Shown here one piece after another: positions 35,732 through 52,770 of a stretch of DNA of 64,000 nucleotides (the first letter of the stretch is position 1; every line of letters starts with the position of its first letter). The position numbers and the translations under genes were made by a program. The DNA is from Bryum argenteum (Eukaryota > Streptophyta > Bryopsida > Bryales > Bryaceae): positions 8,009,601-8,073,600 of the forward strand of contig CM073322.1 of the NCBI GenBank assembly GCA_037043015.1, read 5' to 3'. Under the pieces are notes generated by a model, which worked only from the letters and a program-made list of their open reading frames with translations, did no database searches and was not told where the DNA came from.

Positions 35732-36166
35732 CCACACAACCAATATTGGAATAGAAAGTAAAACAACTAGAAGTAGATTGTAGCTCTTTTGGGTATTTTG
35801 ATGGTAAAGAGATAAAGATGTGATAGTAAAGTTTAGAAAAATCTATGACTTAGAATTAAAGTAGGAACTGAAAGTAAAAAGAGTAGGAGTAGACTGTTGG
35901 TCTTTTGAGAAAGGAACTTCTCTCAAAGAGATAAGATTGTTTTAGACCTACGGTTAAAAGATAGGAAGATCTATGAGTTAGCTCTAAAATTGGAATATAA
36001 AATAAAAAGACTATAAGTAGTCTTTAGTTTTTTTAGGTCTTTAGATAGTAAAAAGATATAAATGTGTTAGAAAGAATTAGGTAGCTCTATGACTTAGATC
36101 TGATATTGGAATAGAGAGTAAAAAAACTAGAAGTAGATTGTAGCTCTTTTGGGTATCTATATTACA

Positions 36167-36234
36167 ATACAGGAGGCTTTGTCTCACACGACGGTTCCGC
36201 GCTGGAATCCGTCGTGGAGACTTGCCTCCTGTAT
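36167..36234. repeat. 68-bp near-perfect palindrome, copy 2
   Basis: Identical in sequence to 35664-35731, including the loop, and placed in the same context within the tandem array. Confidence 0.85.
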
Positions 36235-36702
36235 CCACACAACCAATATTGGAATAGAAAGTAAAACAACTAGAAGTAGATTGTAGCTCTTTTGGGTATT
36301 TTGATGATAAAGAGATAAAGATGTGATAGTGAAGTTTAGAAAAATCTATGACTTAGAATTAAAGTAGGACCTGAAAGTAAAAAGAGTAGGAGTAGACTGT
36401 TGGTCTTTTGGGAAAGGAACTAGGGAGAGAAGTTTAGATTATTTGCTGTTCTTGGTGGAAGTATTCTTAGTGAGTACATCTCGGAGAAACTTATTGCTTA
36501 TGTTGGTGGAAGCTTTGTTTCTTGTCTTTCTTTGCTACTACATTAGTCGACGTTCTCGGATAGAGGTTGGTTCATTCCCCTTCATAGTTTTTATGTATAT
36601 GTAATATCAATCGCATTGCACGCACCTAAGCCTGCATTGACACATTTTTAGCATTGGAATTTGCATGCTTCTGGAAGAGTTTGTGTGATTGGAATTTTTG
36701 AC

Positions 36703-37548
36703 ACATGGAAAGCGAGGCTTGTAAGCTTTGGTTTGAGAGAGTCACCGAGAAAGTAATGGGAAGCTTTGAATTTGGAATCCCTTCAAATGATGAAGGTAGT
36801 CGCAATGGGACATTGCTCATAGCATTCCAGGCATGGCATGTTGTGGTTTGCAGCTGCACACGAGAAGTGTAGAGAGAGACTTGCATAGAAAGAGATGAGA
36901 GCCTTTGAAAATCACATGTCATTGGATTTGAATGTTGGAACTTTGAGAAGTATGGTCTTGAAGTGCAATGGAAAATCACGTATGGAGCCAGGAGTGGATG
37001 CTGACAATGTGAAGTTGTTTCAACGACTACGAATTCGATTGTCTTGGCACTTTTTATTTGGTATGCTATTTCTGTATAAAAATGGTAGCATACATTGTGA
37101 TTTGTCTCCCGACAACATCTTATTACACAGAGAAGAAGATAATATGTACATAGGTGTTTGTGATTGGGGATTTGCATGTAAGATAGAGTTTCCTCTACTA
37201 TCCAACTATGTATATCCATCACAAAAAGAATTGGAGGCAGATAGAATAAGACGGCCTTAGGTGGATCCATCTTTAATGAGTGTTTATGGATCAGAAGTAG
37301 CTAAATTTAGTTTAGCTACTAATGTGTATGTTACATCAAGGATAGCATCTTGGATTATAGGGCCTTTTGATGAAGACAGTGAGATTTCGTCCACAGATTA
37401 TGAGATATACACTCATTGCCTACGGTTGCTCACTAGTGAACCTGCAAACGAACGTTATAATACCCTTTTACAAAGAGTAAAGGGATTCCAACGGTCAATA
37501 CCCATTTTGAGGAATGATCCAATGGTATGTTATCGTAAAATAAAATAG
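36703..37548 (+). pseudogene. Divergent protein-kinase-like pseudogene
   Basis: 36703-36870 opens MESEACKLWFERVTEKVMG and ends at a stop. 36895-37548 is one continuous frame interrupted by TAG at 37258-37260. It contains HCDLSPDNILLH, a catalytic-loop-like HxDxxxxN motif, then VCDWGFA in place of DFG and a helical C-lobe (LLTSEPANERYNTLLQRV). The DFG Phe is replaced by Trp. With missing N-lobe motifs and nonsense codons this is most likely a dead kinase-like gene, perhaps one carried in a mobile element. Confidence 0.55.
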
Positions 37549-37851
37549 AGACCATGTTTGAGACCATTGATGTATATTTTATTATTCTAAATATATAAAT
37601 TCGATATATATTTTTTAATATTTTCTGTATCAACTTATTTGAAGTTTATGAATGTTTTATAGCTTTAGGCAATCCAAGTTGAACGTGCTCAACGGCACGG
37701 GTCCCACTAGTAGGTTACAGTGAGAAATGTTCTGTTCATCGGACATAAAATGGCCGCTTCGACGTTCCAGGGTTAAGATATTATCTGGTGAAGAATTTTT
37801 TGGTGAGCAAATAGGCGTGCTGGTGTTCGATCGACATATTTTGCGCTGGCG

Positions 37852-40800
37852 ATGGCGATGGCGATGATGATGCGCAGGGGAGCAGGGACCGTGTTGCGAA
37901 GCGGAACGGAATGGTGTAGCAATAGTGGCGGCAGTCATACGCGCTGCTTGGCCACCACTGCTGTGTGTGTCGATGATGATCCTTCCTCGTCGGCTTCCGG
38001 ACGTGCATTGGCAGCCTTCACTGCGTTTTTAGGAGCTGGCGCGCTCTACAGTTCGTGCCAACGAACGGTAATTTTTTCCTTCAATACGTTTCTTGGAGTT
38101 GGATTATGTTAAATGCTCTCTTAAGAGCTGGAGCATTTTTTACTTCTTGGATCGTTTTCCACGTGATTTATATATTACGTTTCGATTGTTTTGTAGAGCA
38201 TTGAGGTGTTGCGTACAATTTTTTTGACCTTGTGGAGATCACTGTATCTCTTAAGTGAGGGAAACTGCCTCTCTCAAAGTTGTCGATCGGCAGCTTTAGA
38301 TTGGTATTTAGTTCTCGAGTGTGAGTCATTAGCGATTAAGAGAGAAATTCGGCTACTGTGAATAATACCGCTCGTTTGCTTGGACTTCTAAAATCCTGTT
38401 ACAGCGGTGGCGAAGTGCTACATCCGCACTTTAATGCTAAGTCGTCAGCTCTTAGACTTCCCCCTGCTTGAGCTGTTCGATTATCGTGTTTAGTCATTCA
38501 ATTCTTATTTCCAGCCACTTGCTGAGGTAGAACTTTGATAGAGTGCTGGTGTGTTTCTCAAAGTTCGATCCGGCACTTTATGTTGTGGAGATTTATGTAC
38601 CTTTGGAATAAAGAAACCTTTTTGAGGAAATTGTTCGAAATCCTTGTATAATTTGCACGGATGGCACTCATACTCTCAAAAATTATGTAGCCATTTAGTT
38701 GCATTTAATTGCGCTGGAGTTTTAAACTGTGGAACATTGTTAACCTTTGCACCTTCTTCGCAAAGTCTTAATTGTTTGAGTGAAGGATGCCGTTGCTTTG
38801 GAATAGTTGTGTTGATCGTTTATAGGTGCAGTGGTCCTTTCTGTGGGAGAGATTTGGAAGATACTTCACATGATTTTACGGACGTTGACATCGGTTTCGG
38901 GGCAGATGTTTTGTTGGAATGAAAGGAAAATTGCAGGCAGCCTTGGTGCCAATCTTCGTCTTTCATGCGGGATTTGATGTTGATTGTTGAAACAGATAAA
39001 AGCCGAACCAGCTGCTGCGGAAGCCGCCCGTGATATGCCTCAAGAATGTAAACCAAAGACGGGTGAGCCCTTCTTCCCGTCGATCATCTGTCTCTTACAC
39101 CGCGATTGATCAGTGCATGAGACATGATTGCCCACACCTCAAATGATTGAACTGCCATGATTCCGTTCGAGTTATTGATCGCGGTCATACTTTTGATCCT
39201 TGAAACACAAGACATACCGATATTTCAGCTGAATGTGAATTCTGGATTCAATGTTGCAGCATTAAATCCTAAAGAGTTTGTGAAGTTCAAGTTGGCTGAA
39301 GTCCGCGATATCAATCACAACACGAAAGTGTACAGGTAGGCGTTTTTGGAGTATTTCAAAGTGCGGTCTTTTGGAACACCATGCAGCATGTCCTGAGCCT
39401 AGCTCTATTCTTGACTTCAAGTTCCTTGTTTGTCTACTCGCTTGCGTTCCAGCTCTAAATGATCTAGCGAGGATGTGTCCAAATTGATGCTCTGTCCATG
39501 TTTGCGGAGCCTTTTGTGTCTACTCCCAGCTTTGATGGTTTCTTAACGTTATTTAACTAGGTGTTGTAACAGATTTGCATTCAATCCTCAGGAGGCTCTT
39601 GGCCTACACGTTGCTTCCTGCTTGATAACGAAGTAAGGCTTCAACTCTTTGCCGTGCATAATCGTACGTGATGACTTGAATTACAGACTTTTTCTTTGAC
39701 TTAATATTGTAACGAAAGAAACCGGCTTTATCAGCTACTTGTTTGGTTTCCTTAAAGATTACCTTTTTGAAAGTATAGCTACGCTGAAAAGGTATACTAA
39801 GATCCTTCAATGTGTTTTGTTTGGCAGAGCTGAGATTGGCAAGAAGAATGATGGAAGTCCGGACTTTGTCATTCGTCCGTGAGTATTTTGATTTACCCAA
39901 GTATTGCTCGGGGTCACTATTACTGATCATTTGAGGTCGTTGAGTCTTCAGGAATTGAGGTAGCATGTTGATCAACTTTCTATAGTCGCGTTAGCTGTGA
40001 GCTTTTTAGTCATTGTCTTCTATTTAGCTGGATGTAATGTACGATCATGATTCCGAGTCGAGACGGCAATCTACATGTTCATATCCAATTCTTCTTCAAA
40101 AGATGATCTGGCTTCTTAAAACCTGAATTGAAGGCAGCTTATTCATTTGTGCAGGTATACGCCCATCTCACCCCCAGATTCAAAGGGTTATTTTGATTTG
40201 ATGATCAAGGTGAGAAGAGTCTACGTACCCAGAAAGAGTTGGAATGTCCATCGTTCCTTGTGATATATCTCACTCCGGTGTGATCCTGTCCAGATTTACC
40301 CACAAGGCAACATGACTCAGCACTTAGCGCACCTTAAACCAGGAGACACCTTAGAAGTTAAAGGGTGAGGTCTAGAACAGTCTGCAGATATTGTTGTGAG
40401 CTGCTCAGGTGCAGTGTTTGCTGAAAAGATCAGTGCTGCAATACATTGAATATGAATCTAAAATCTGTTCGCTCTTGATTGCACCTCTCAAAATTAGTAT
40501 AACATCTTAGAGTGATGATTTTTGATGCTTTGACAGGCCCATCCCCAAGCTCGCGTACACACCCAACATGAAGAAACAAATTGGAATGGTGTGCTCATTC
40601 TTTGCAGACCTTCTATCTGTTGGCAAGCATGTCAAGTGTACTGTGTATATACAATGAGGATTCTTTGTTGTCCATGCTTTGTGGTTGACATGCAAGTTGG
40701 CATTGCTTTTCACGTAGTACTACGTGGACTGTTGTACTTCAGAGTAGCCAGCCCTCATGAGTTGGTGAATGATGGTTTTGCAGCTTGCCGGAGGTACTGG

Positions 40801-42302
40801 CATAACCCCCATGTTACAAGTTATTGATGCCATTGTTTCCAATCCTGAGGATGATACACAGGTCCACTCACCGAATTTATTTTATTTATATATTTATAGT
40901 TTTTTACGGCAAGTCTTCCTGCTTTGTAGATCGGAGATGATTATTTCTTGATTATGCAGGGTTTGCTTCCTTGTTGGGTTCTCATGTATTCAAGCAGAGT
41001 GTACTTATATTGAGGTCTGGAATATGACAGAAGGGCTCTCCTTTTATCCAGTTTCTAACGTGTAGCTTTTGAGTGTCTATTCCAGGTCTCCCTTGTATTC
41101 TCGAATTCGACACCTGCCGACATTCTGCTGAAATCGAAGTTGGATGCTCTCTCATATGCGCACCCCAATTTCAAGGTATATTTACACAACTTGGAGTTAA
41201 ATCATTTTGAATTCCATGGACCAGTTCACTCCCCCGTTTCTAGTGCTGTGCATGCAATCCAGTGGTCGGTGTGTTAATGATATGAATACCGCACTTAGTC
41301 TGGAGCTCTGTCGATACTAACCCGGCAGTGATTGTCAAACACCTCAGAACACAATTGGACTCAAATTTACTTAAGAAAGAACATATAGAGCTACGTAATC
41401 TCGGTACCGATCTCAGCTGGGTTATCCTGGACCTAAATTAGAGACCTCGCCCGTAAAGTAAAAATTCTCACACCTATCAGGCAATTGATAGAGAAATTCC
41501 TTATTTTCTTTTTTGTGCATAGGAGCGATTCATTCTTTCCAAACGTAGCATACAACCTTCTATCGTGCTGCTCTCTCTGAGTGTGTTGATTATTTGCTTT
41601 CACTTCAGTAAGTTATTCATATTCATATTCAGGAAATATCTTTGGCATTCGGTGATAGCGTTGCAAGGATGAATATTTTAGTATTGATTTTGCGTCATCA
41701 AGATCGCTTCGTTTTGTATCCACCGTCGATTGCTGATGTCACGCATGCGGCAGGTGTTTTATGTGGTATCGAAGGAATCGCAAGGATGGAAGGGTGGTAA
41801 GGGACACGTCAACAAGGATATGCTCAAGAAAGGACTGCCATCGCCTTCTGACGACACTCTCATCTTGGTAACCTTCTTCTTTCCTTATCAACTGGCATTG
41901 CTTCCTCTGGGAAGATGTGCTGCAAGTGGGTCGCAGCTACCTAAACCCCTATGCTCCATGTATCCTTGTCGTGAGGAAACTGGAATTTGAGTTTCAGCTC
42001 TAAAAGATCTGGCCTTTATCGCAGGTTTGTGGACCTCCCGGATTCATGAATACTGTTTCGGGAGATAAAGCTCCAGACAAGTCTCAAGGAGAGGTAAAAA
42101 TTCATACCGTCATTTATCCCGAGCATAGTTGTTTTCTAATTTTCTGCATCAGCGGATTTGTGAAGCGACTAGCCTTAAAAATCAGCGATTTAAATTTTCA
42201 CGCTACTTTACATTCTTCTGAATTTTACGATCTTATTGTTTGCAGTTGATTGGCATTCTCAAGGATCTTGGATACACTCCAGAGCAAGTCTACAAATTTT
42301 GA
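37852..42302 (+). CDS. CBR2: NADH-cytochrome b5 reductase, mitochondrial type
   Basis: Thirteen exons (37852-38067, 38996-39062, 39260-39335, 39573-39632, 39828-39878, 40155-40209, 40294-40364, 40537-40588, 40784-40861, 41086-41175, 41754-41867, 42025-42093, 42246-42302) join with consistent phases into 351 codons. The N-terminus (MAMAMMMRRGAGTVLRSG, Arg/Ser-rich, then the hydrophobic ALAAFTAFLGAGAL) fits a mitochondrial presequence plus membrane segment. Then come FAD-binding RPYTPIS (156-162), the FAD/NADH loop GGTGITPM (219-226), and NADH-binding CGPPGFM (312-318) with a terminal YKF. This flavoprotein passes electrons from NADH to cytochrome b5 and is usually in the outer or intermembrane face of mitochondria. 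All cofactor motifs are intact. The acceptor at 39260 was chosen over one at 39226 because only it keeps the frame. Confidence 0.93.
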
Positions 42303-43860
42303 GTTCAAGACTTGGAGGCAATACTGCAACAATACATTCACTGTTTTGGAGAAAACAGTTCTCCACTGGAATTGAAGAACAGTTCGGGCGCACTTCCATT
42401 GCACCCACTTGAAGAAAATAAGAGGGCATCTCAGGTTTGCGGTTTTACACTGTTGAGTGTGTACGACAAGCTTCTATTCATGATTCAATCAAATTATTTC
42501 GATCTAGATTCTTTGAAGGTAATATTGCTTTGGTGCATTTCATTATTAGTTGGCACCTGCATTGTTGACTTGTCCAGCACATGAAGTTCTATATGCTGGA
42601 TGAGGTATCCAAAGTGTACAGTAGACTCACAACCTTATGCTGAGATGATGGCTCACTCGAAGAATCCTGTTTAATTTTTTTCTTCTCATTGATGTTATTT
42701 GTTTAATCCCAATCAAGAAACATCAATTATTTCATCGAGAAACATTACATCTCATCCTAAGTAGCAACAAAGTCAATCACCATCTGCTATTTCCTTCATT
42801 AGCTAATGAGGGCAATAAGTAAATTTACGTCAAACAATCATCAATTTAGACTCTTGCTCTTGATTTAGACTCTTGCTCTTGATTTAGACTCGTATTTAAG
42901 ACACTTTAACTTATATTTACACTGATTTCCAGATTTTTTTCAATTTAACTTTATTTCAGATTCAAGTTTTTTTTTGGTGTGTGTGGTGGACACGGACATA
43001 TATGAAGTAAGCAGAAGAATGGACCAAGTAAAACCATCATCTTTTACAATTTGCTATAGATTTAACAAATGTTACTAAAAAGGTGCCCTAAGCTCGCACC
43101 CTATAATATTTGCCCTAAGTACATGGAAAATTGAATTGCAAAGCTATCATTTACCTTTGGGTGAAGGAGCCTAAACTTGATCACCAATACCATTTATATT
43201 AGAGCACTCTACCCTAAGCTCAGCAAGGATTGTCTTACACTTATCCTACATATTCAAAGTCATCAACTACACACAATAGCCTCACATTTTGATTGAATAC
43301 TTATGATCATGATGGTACAATTTAGTACTGATGTTGCTTTTATCACATGCACACTTGCTCTTCATCATCTTCCAAGAGTTTGTATAAATGCCACTATGGT
43401 GAAACCACCTAAACGCAAGCACCTACCTAAAGGTGGGCATCCAAGATCCTTGCCTTTATAAAGATCCAACCTAGCATATACCTCATGCATACATATTTAG
43501 AGTGCCTGCTTTTAGGTCTCGACTTCTAGACCTTGTATTTAATCATGTGTGTATATAAAAAAACCACAAGATATAGGGAATGTTTGTCTTTTCCTTTTTC
43601 TCAACCCTTAGAAGTTGTAATCCACTCATTTCTCACTTTAAGCATACAGATCTCCTCAATATCCTTAAGTGGTTTCACCATTATGTTCCACCTATTAAAA
43701 AAATTCCATGGACTCCGAATTACTTGTTTTGTCCCATAAGAATTATATATTAGGTTCTCTCAAATCTATCATTGATTTATTTGTTTCTTATTTACAATCT
43801 CACAAATGGAGAAGAATCAAGGGTTCAAATTTGACTTATTTGAACTTTCACTTCCTCTTC
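42303..43860. other. 3' region of CBR2 and intergenic DNA
   Basis: The first 300 bp probably hold the 3' untranslated region. A local triple of 'GACTCTTGCTCTTGATTTA' lies at about 42850-42890. No further gene seen. Confidence 0.4.
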
Positions 43861-45812
<1,952 letters not shown>

Positions 45813-46431
45813 TCAATACTTTTATATACTTCTTATACTTCTAATACTTGTAATACTTTTACTTTTGGTGTGAGAATACTTTTAGTACTTCATTAAACAA
45901 TTAGAACTTTTACTTTGATTACACTTTTTTTGAAGTGCTTTCCTTCAACATTTTGGTAGTAGGCATGGTAATAGAAAAAAATATGAATTTTTAAAATAAT
46001 CTAAAACGAATATATTGGATTGAACTATTGAATACTTGCATCATCCTAATAAGTAATTTTACAGATTTTGTGTGGTAGTTTTATAAAAGTAATAAAAGTC
46101 CAATATCTTTTTTTATCAAGAATTTTGAGTTATAAATATATTTTTCTACTTGAGATTTTAATTTTCTAGTTGAGTTACTTGAGTATAGGTAAAACAAGCA
46201 TAATTGATGATCTTTGATTTTGGAGAATTTGAAATTTTACAAGTTTGTTTGTAGGGTGTTCATTTATAAAATTTCATATCTACATCTTTAGTATTACTAT
46301 GCTCTTTACGTGTCCTTTTTCAAAATTGATGAATCCTTTTGTCATACAAAAATTTAGTTCATACATTCAAAAATTCAAAACTCTACATTCTACAATGTGC
46401 AAAAGGTTTCAACTTCATGTTATTAAATAAT

Positions 46432-46489
46432 AGTAAGTGAGGGGCTATCAAAACTAAGTCAAACTGACCCCAATAGCCCCTCACTTACT
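46432..46489. repeat. 17-bp inverted repeat (hairpin)
   Basis: AGTAAGTGAGGGGCTAT at 46432-46448 and its exact complement ATAGCCCCTCACTTACT at 46473-46489, with a 24-base loop. Possibly a minimal MITE. Confidence 0.8.
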
Positions 46490-46603
46490 TTTATGGGTCA
46501 ATGTAGCAACAAAGTTTTTACCAGGAATATGTTTATCAAATCCTCTCCATGAGAGACAATCATCTACTTATATAATAAAATACTCTACAGCAATTTTTCT
46601 AAC

Positions 46604-46692
46604 CCACCAATGTACCAACCTACCAAGATACAAACCTACCAATCTACCAAGATACAAACCTACCAACCTTCGAACTTACCAACCTACCTACC
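46604..46692. repeat. CCAACCTA-type short tandem repeat
   Basis: Imperfect repetition of ACCAA(C/T)(C/G)TACC with intervening AAGATACAAACCT, about 90 bp. Confidence 0.7.
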
Positions 46693-48318
46693 TTCTTTTA
46701 TGTTCTTTAGCTTATGTATTAAAGAAAAATATATATAAAAAGAAAGAAGAACATGGTTTCTTGAAATGGTAGATACGGGATACTTTTTTAGAAGTACCAT
46801 GAAGACATCTCCTATCGGGACGACAAGGACCTTACTAGTAATTCATATCATTATAAATATTGAGAAATGTTATAACGTCATATTTGTTAATAAAAACTTC
46901 CGCCGACTCTTGACTTAGTTTTTATAACTCATCATTCTTGTACCAAAAATACCACTCGGATTCCAATTGTTGTTTTGAATAATATTCATGCACCACAAAT
47001 TCCTTGCCAAATTTCATGTCCCTACTCAACAATTTTTCTATGCACCGAGAATGTCATTTTTACCCAAATTTTTTTTTTAAACTAATAGAAACATAGTAAT
47101 CTCTTTCTCTTATATTTTCTTTTTCATCTCTCATCTATAAGTCTCTTATGCCCTCATTTCCTTAGCCTCCGGACAACCGTGGCCAAACAATTTGGTTGTT
47201 TTGCTATTTCGGGCAACCTAAATGAAGGTGTTAGGATCATTATTTTTGCATAAGAGTTTTACATGGTGTTCTTATACTACAAGGTGTATGTGGGAAAAAT
47301 TGCAAAATCAAACTCTACTTTTTGAGTTTTAAACGTAGATTTTAGTTCTCGGTCTTAGGGTGGGCATAAGAAATAAAATTATCTTTATCTTTTTATTGAG
47401 ATTTAAAAAAAAAAAAAAAGAATTCTAAGTGTTCCTTTACTTAGATTTCCAAGTGACCCAAATTGTAACTAGTACCAATTTTACAAAGGCACCCTTCAAG
47501 AATAACAAGCGCTAGTTTCAATGTTTTCCTAAATATTCCATCTTTTTCTATCAAAATTTGTTAAAATTTGAGATTTTGAAATTTCTTGAATGTTTTGTTT
47601 CTTAAATTTCACAAACTTATGAAGGTACCTACTCACTATTTACTTTTTCCTGAAATCAAATAAAGTGGATGTATTGTACGTTTTATTGCGTTGTTGTTTT
47701 TGACCTTCTTTTAGAGAATAAATTGCATGAAGGTTCAGAAAGCCAAATGAGTGTCTAAAAATGTGCATAAGCATGCTCAACTAGGTGATCTACATAGGAA
47801 AAAAAATATAAGCAAGATAATTGAGGTAGAAATCATCAATTTATTCTTGTACAAAGTAGACTTTGTAAATTTTCCCCCAGATCTTACCGTTGAAACTTTC
47901 AAAAAGTGTAAATTTTTTTCTCACGGCCTAAAATGTACAAGGTGGTACAAAACCCTAATTTTGGAATTTGGAGCTCTCAAAACACCATGGTCATCTAGGG
48001 GTCAATATTCAAGTATAACAAAAACTGTGGACTTTGGTGTTGTGGTTGAACTTATGGTCATAATGAAACTTTATTGTGAAATTGAGTTGAAATATTGGCA
48101 TACTTTTTACTACTAGTACTTAGTTATCATGAGTTACAATGACATTGTTGTATTAAGCATAAGATTTTGTAAGCCCTAAAGCCCTCAATAGTCTTCTCAT
48201 ACATTTCGCACTCAAGTGAAAACCTCAAATTTATTAAAATGGCATCATTCTGCCACAATAACACGTCTTGGGATGTTCAAGAAGGCGCAAACATCATAGG
48301 TTTTTGTCGGTTTTAACG

Positions 48319-48394
48319 AGCGCAAATATTTCTCAACGGTCATCCAAAATTAAACTCTAATGTCCTTGAAGAGGTGTTGAGAAATATTTGCGCT
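48319..48394. repeat. 19-bp inverted repeat (hairpin)
   Basis: AGCGCAAATATTTCTCAAC (48319-48337) pairs exactly with GTTGAGAAATATTTGCGCT (48376-48394); loop of 38 bases. Confidence 0.8.
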
Positions 48395-48541
48395 TTGACC
48401 AAAAATACTCGAACAATCTTCAATCATCAAGGAATTTTTGTTTTTCAAAGGTGAAAGATAGTCAAAATGTTTGATACTCGAGATATTCTGGTAATATCTT
48501 AGAAATAAATTGATATTACAAAGGGATTGTGTATGTCAAGA

Positions 48542-48593
48542 AAATGTGCCATTTTAGAGGCATACCTAGATATGCCTCTAAAACAGCACATTT
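48542..48593. repeat. 22-bp inverted repeat (hairpin)
   Basis: Arms 48542-48563 and 48572-48593 pair with two mismatches (core TTTTAGAGGCAT/ATGCCTCTAAAA) around an 8-base loop. Variants of 'GCACATTTAG' follow within 50 bp. Confidence 0.8.
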
Positions 48594-49446
48594 AGATTGC
48601 AGGCGGAAATGGCACATTTAGTTTGCGAAAACAGCACATGGAATAACGTTTTTAATGTAATTAAGATTTCAACCACTTACAATTAGAGTTTTGATGATGT
48701 CTTCTCGAAGTTTTTTGATCTCATTTTAACAAACATAAGTATGTACTATGTGCAAACAAACCAGTTCTATAAAAAATCTATATCTTCTTAATTGGTCTTA
48801 TAGTTGAAGCAATTGATATATGGCTAAAAACTAAAGAAAATTTATGCACTTTAAAATTTAAAGTTTAAATTGCACAATTGTAGTACATGTTGGGATCAAA
48901 TGCAACTTTGATTTACATTTACAAATTTATAAAACTCACCATATGTAAGAGGAGAAATATTCCTTTGGAAGGTTCACCAATCAAACAACAAATCAAACAA
49001 CAACAAAATTGTACACTTTGAATCGTAAGTGTATGTTAATTCAAATTTTGCCTTGCATCAATCCGGAGTTCTTGTGGCTATTACATTGTTGGGAAGCTTA
49101 TAAAGACACTTCATTGCTCATGGCCTTGTCTGCCATTTGAGCCTGTTGTAGGATGTCTTCCGACCACTTGACCTCATCTATTCTAGGACTGGTGGCCATT
49201 TGCTGAGGCCCGTGTCTTCTTTCTCTTCTTTCTCTGGAGTCACTGCTAAGGTCTAAGTTCTTGGTGTCTGGTTGAGAAAAACCGAATTCACGTAAGTCTT
49301 TGAGCTAAAAACTCCTCTATGTCAAAGTATGTGTAACCAGTAGGTATATCGCGGTTCGTCCGCCATCTCTGTAAATCTAAGTCTCCTCCCTACTTGAATT
49401 CCATCCTACGCAAGAAGTTTGGAACTCTAGTACACAACACCGTTAG

Positions 49447-49668
49447 ATGGCAAATTCTGAATCTCTTGAAACCACAAACTCCAATCTACCGACTTTTCAG
49501 CTTGTGTTGGTTGTGCCTGATAACGATATGAATTCTCAAGTCTCTGAAACCACGAACTCCAATACACCAAAATTGCATCAGGAGCTCGTTGTATCCGATA
49601 ACCAATTGGTGTTGGTGGTGCGCGATAAACATATGGTCGTGGTGGTGTCTGATGTAACGAGCTTGTGA
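49447..49668 (+). CDS. Short repetitive ORF, 73 aa, doubtful
   Basis: ATG at 49447 to TGA at 49666-49668. Two tandem 26-residue units: NSESLETTNSNLPTF onward, then NSQVSETTNSNTPKL onward, followed by a Val-rich tail. The region 28530-28600 on the plus strand resembles the third unit. This is probably a repeat-derived ORF rather than a conserved gene. Confidence 0.25.
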   Translation: MANSESLETTNSNLPTFQLVLVVPDNDMNSQVSETTNSNTPKLHQELVVSDNQLVLVVRDKHMVVVVSDVTSL

Positions 49669-49746
49669 ATTCTATAGACGGCGATATCATTGAGTCTGAT
49701 TTGCCAAGACAAAACGTTCAACAATAGTTAGATTCACTTGCTCGTT

Positions 49747-51753
<2,007 letters not shown>

Positions 51754-51775
51754 GCTCAATAATTTTATTACATAT

Positions 51776-51922
51776 TACATATATTACATATATTACATAT
51801 AATACATATTACATATATTACATGATATTATATAATATTACATAATATTACATATTACATAATATTACATATTACATAATATTACATATTACATAAAATT
51901 ACATAATATTACATATTACATA
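51776..51922. repeat. TTACATA(T) microsatellite
   Basis: About 150 bp of ATTACATAT/AATATTACAT repeats directly upstream of CDKD-like copy 3. The corresponding place upstream of copy 2 (45815-45910) has CTTTTACTT/AATACTT phrases instead. Confidence 0.9.
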
Positions 51923-52770
51923 CACATGTTGAAGAGCTTTCTTTCAACATTTTGGAAGTAAGCATGGTAGTGGAAAAAGTAGGAATTCTTTAAAATAATC
52001 CAAAACAAATGTATTAGACTGAACATTTGAATATTTAACACGTAATTTGTTAAAATGGTATTATTCACTGATTTTGAGAAATGTGGGTTTAGCTTGAGTC
52101 GAGCTAAATGTACCCACACATTACATTCGGCTCAACTTAAGCTCAATTATCATCAATTTGATAATCTGAATATTCCCATTATAACAAATTACGTGTTATT
52201 TCCATTATTTTGACAAGTATTTTTACAAACTTTGTGTGTTTATTTTAGAGAAAGTAAAGAAATGTCAAATATCTCTTCCTTTCACAAAGTTTCGGTAGTG
52301 AATGGACGTTGCTACCGTGTGAGCGTTGAGCGGTGAGCGGTGAGCGGTAAGATTTCAGATTTTTTAGGGCTGACATTGTATTTTTAGTAAAAATATTTCT
52401 AAAAATAGTAGAATATTTTTTATTATGGAATTATTCCCGAATATTCTTGAGAATATTCGAATATTCTAGACTTATTACCGTGGATTTAGGGACCCATACC
52501 CGTGGAAATAAGGTTCAAATTCCCTGAAATTGGTTAGACTTGAGCTCAAAACTCGACAGTAAATCACAATTTGTAAATGTCAAGAGGTTTGTAAGGTAAT
52601 GTTTCTAAGTGTTTAGTACTCCAAGTAATACAAATTGGCAAGGTTTGTAGTACATGTAGGTACTGGTATAATTATTTTTAATCAGTTGTGAAAAAATATC
52701 ACATACAGTGTAAAGCACACAATCATAGGACTAACATACAGCGTATATAGATGAGAAGATTTAATGCATT
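51923..52770. other. AT-rich non-coding DNA
   Basis: No gene seen. A small GAGCGGTGAGCGGTGAGCGG repeat is at 52325-52346. The 3' end of the transposase element probably lies somewhere here, but no terminal inverted repeat was identified. Confidence 0.35.

Larger units (their letters stand above)
35652..36421. repeat. Degenerate tandem repeat array with a 503-bp duplication
   Basis: The 35652-35922 segment recurs at 36155-36421 nearly unchanged (offset 503). Between and within them, phrases such as AGTAGATTGTAGCTCTTTTG, AAGAGATAAAGATGTG and TCTATGACTTAG recur at roughly 110-130 bp, so the region is a minisatellite of about six degenerate units. A 68-bp hairpin is embedded twice. Confidence 0.8.
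45813..49446. other. AT-rich intergenic DNA with hairpins and a CCAACCTA-type repeat
   Basis: No convincing gene. Hairpins at 46432-46489, 48319-48394 and 48542-48593 are listed separately. 46604-46692 is an imperfect tandem repeat of 'ACCAACCTACCAAGATACAA'. Around 49200-49400 phrases match 27950-28100. Confidence 0.4.
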
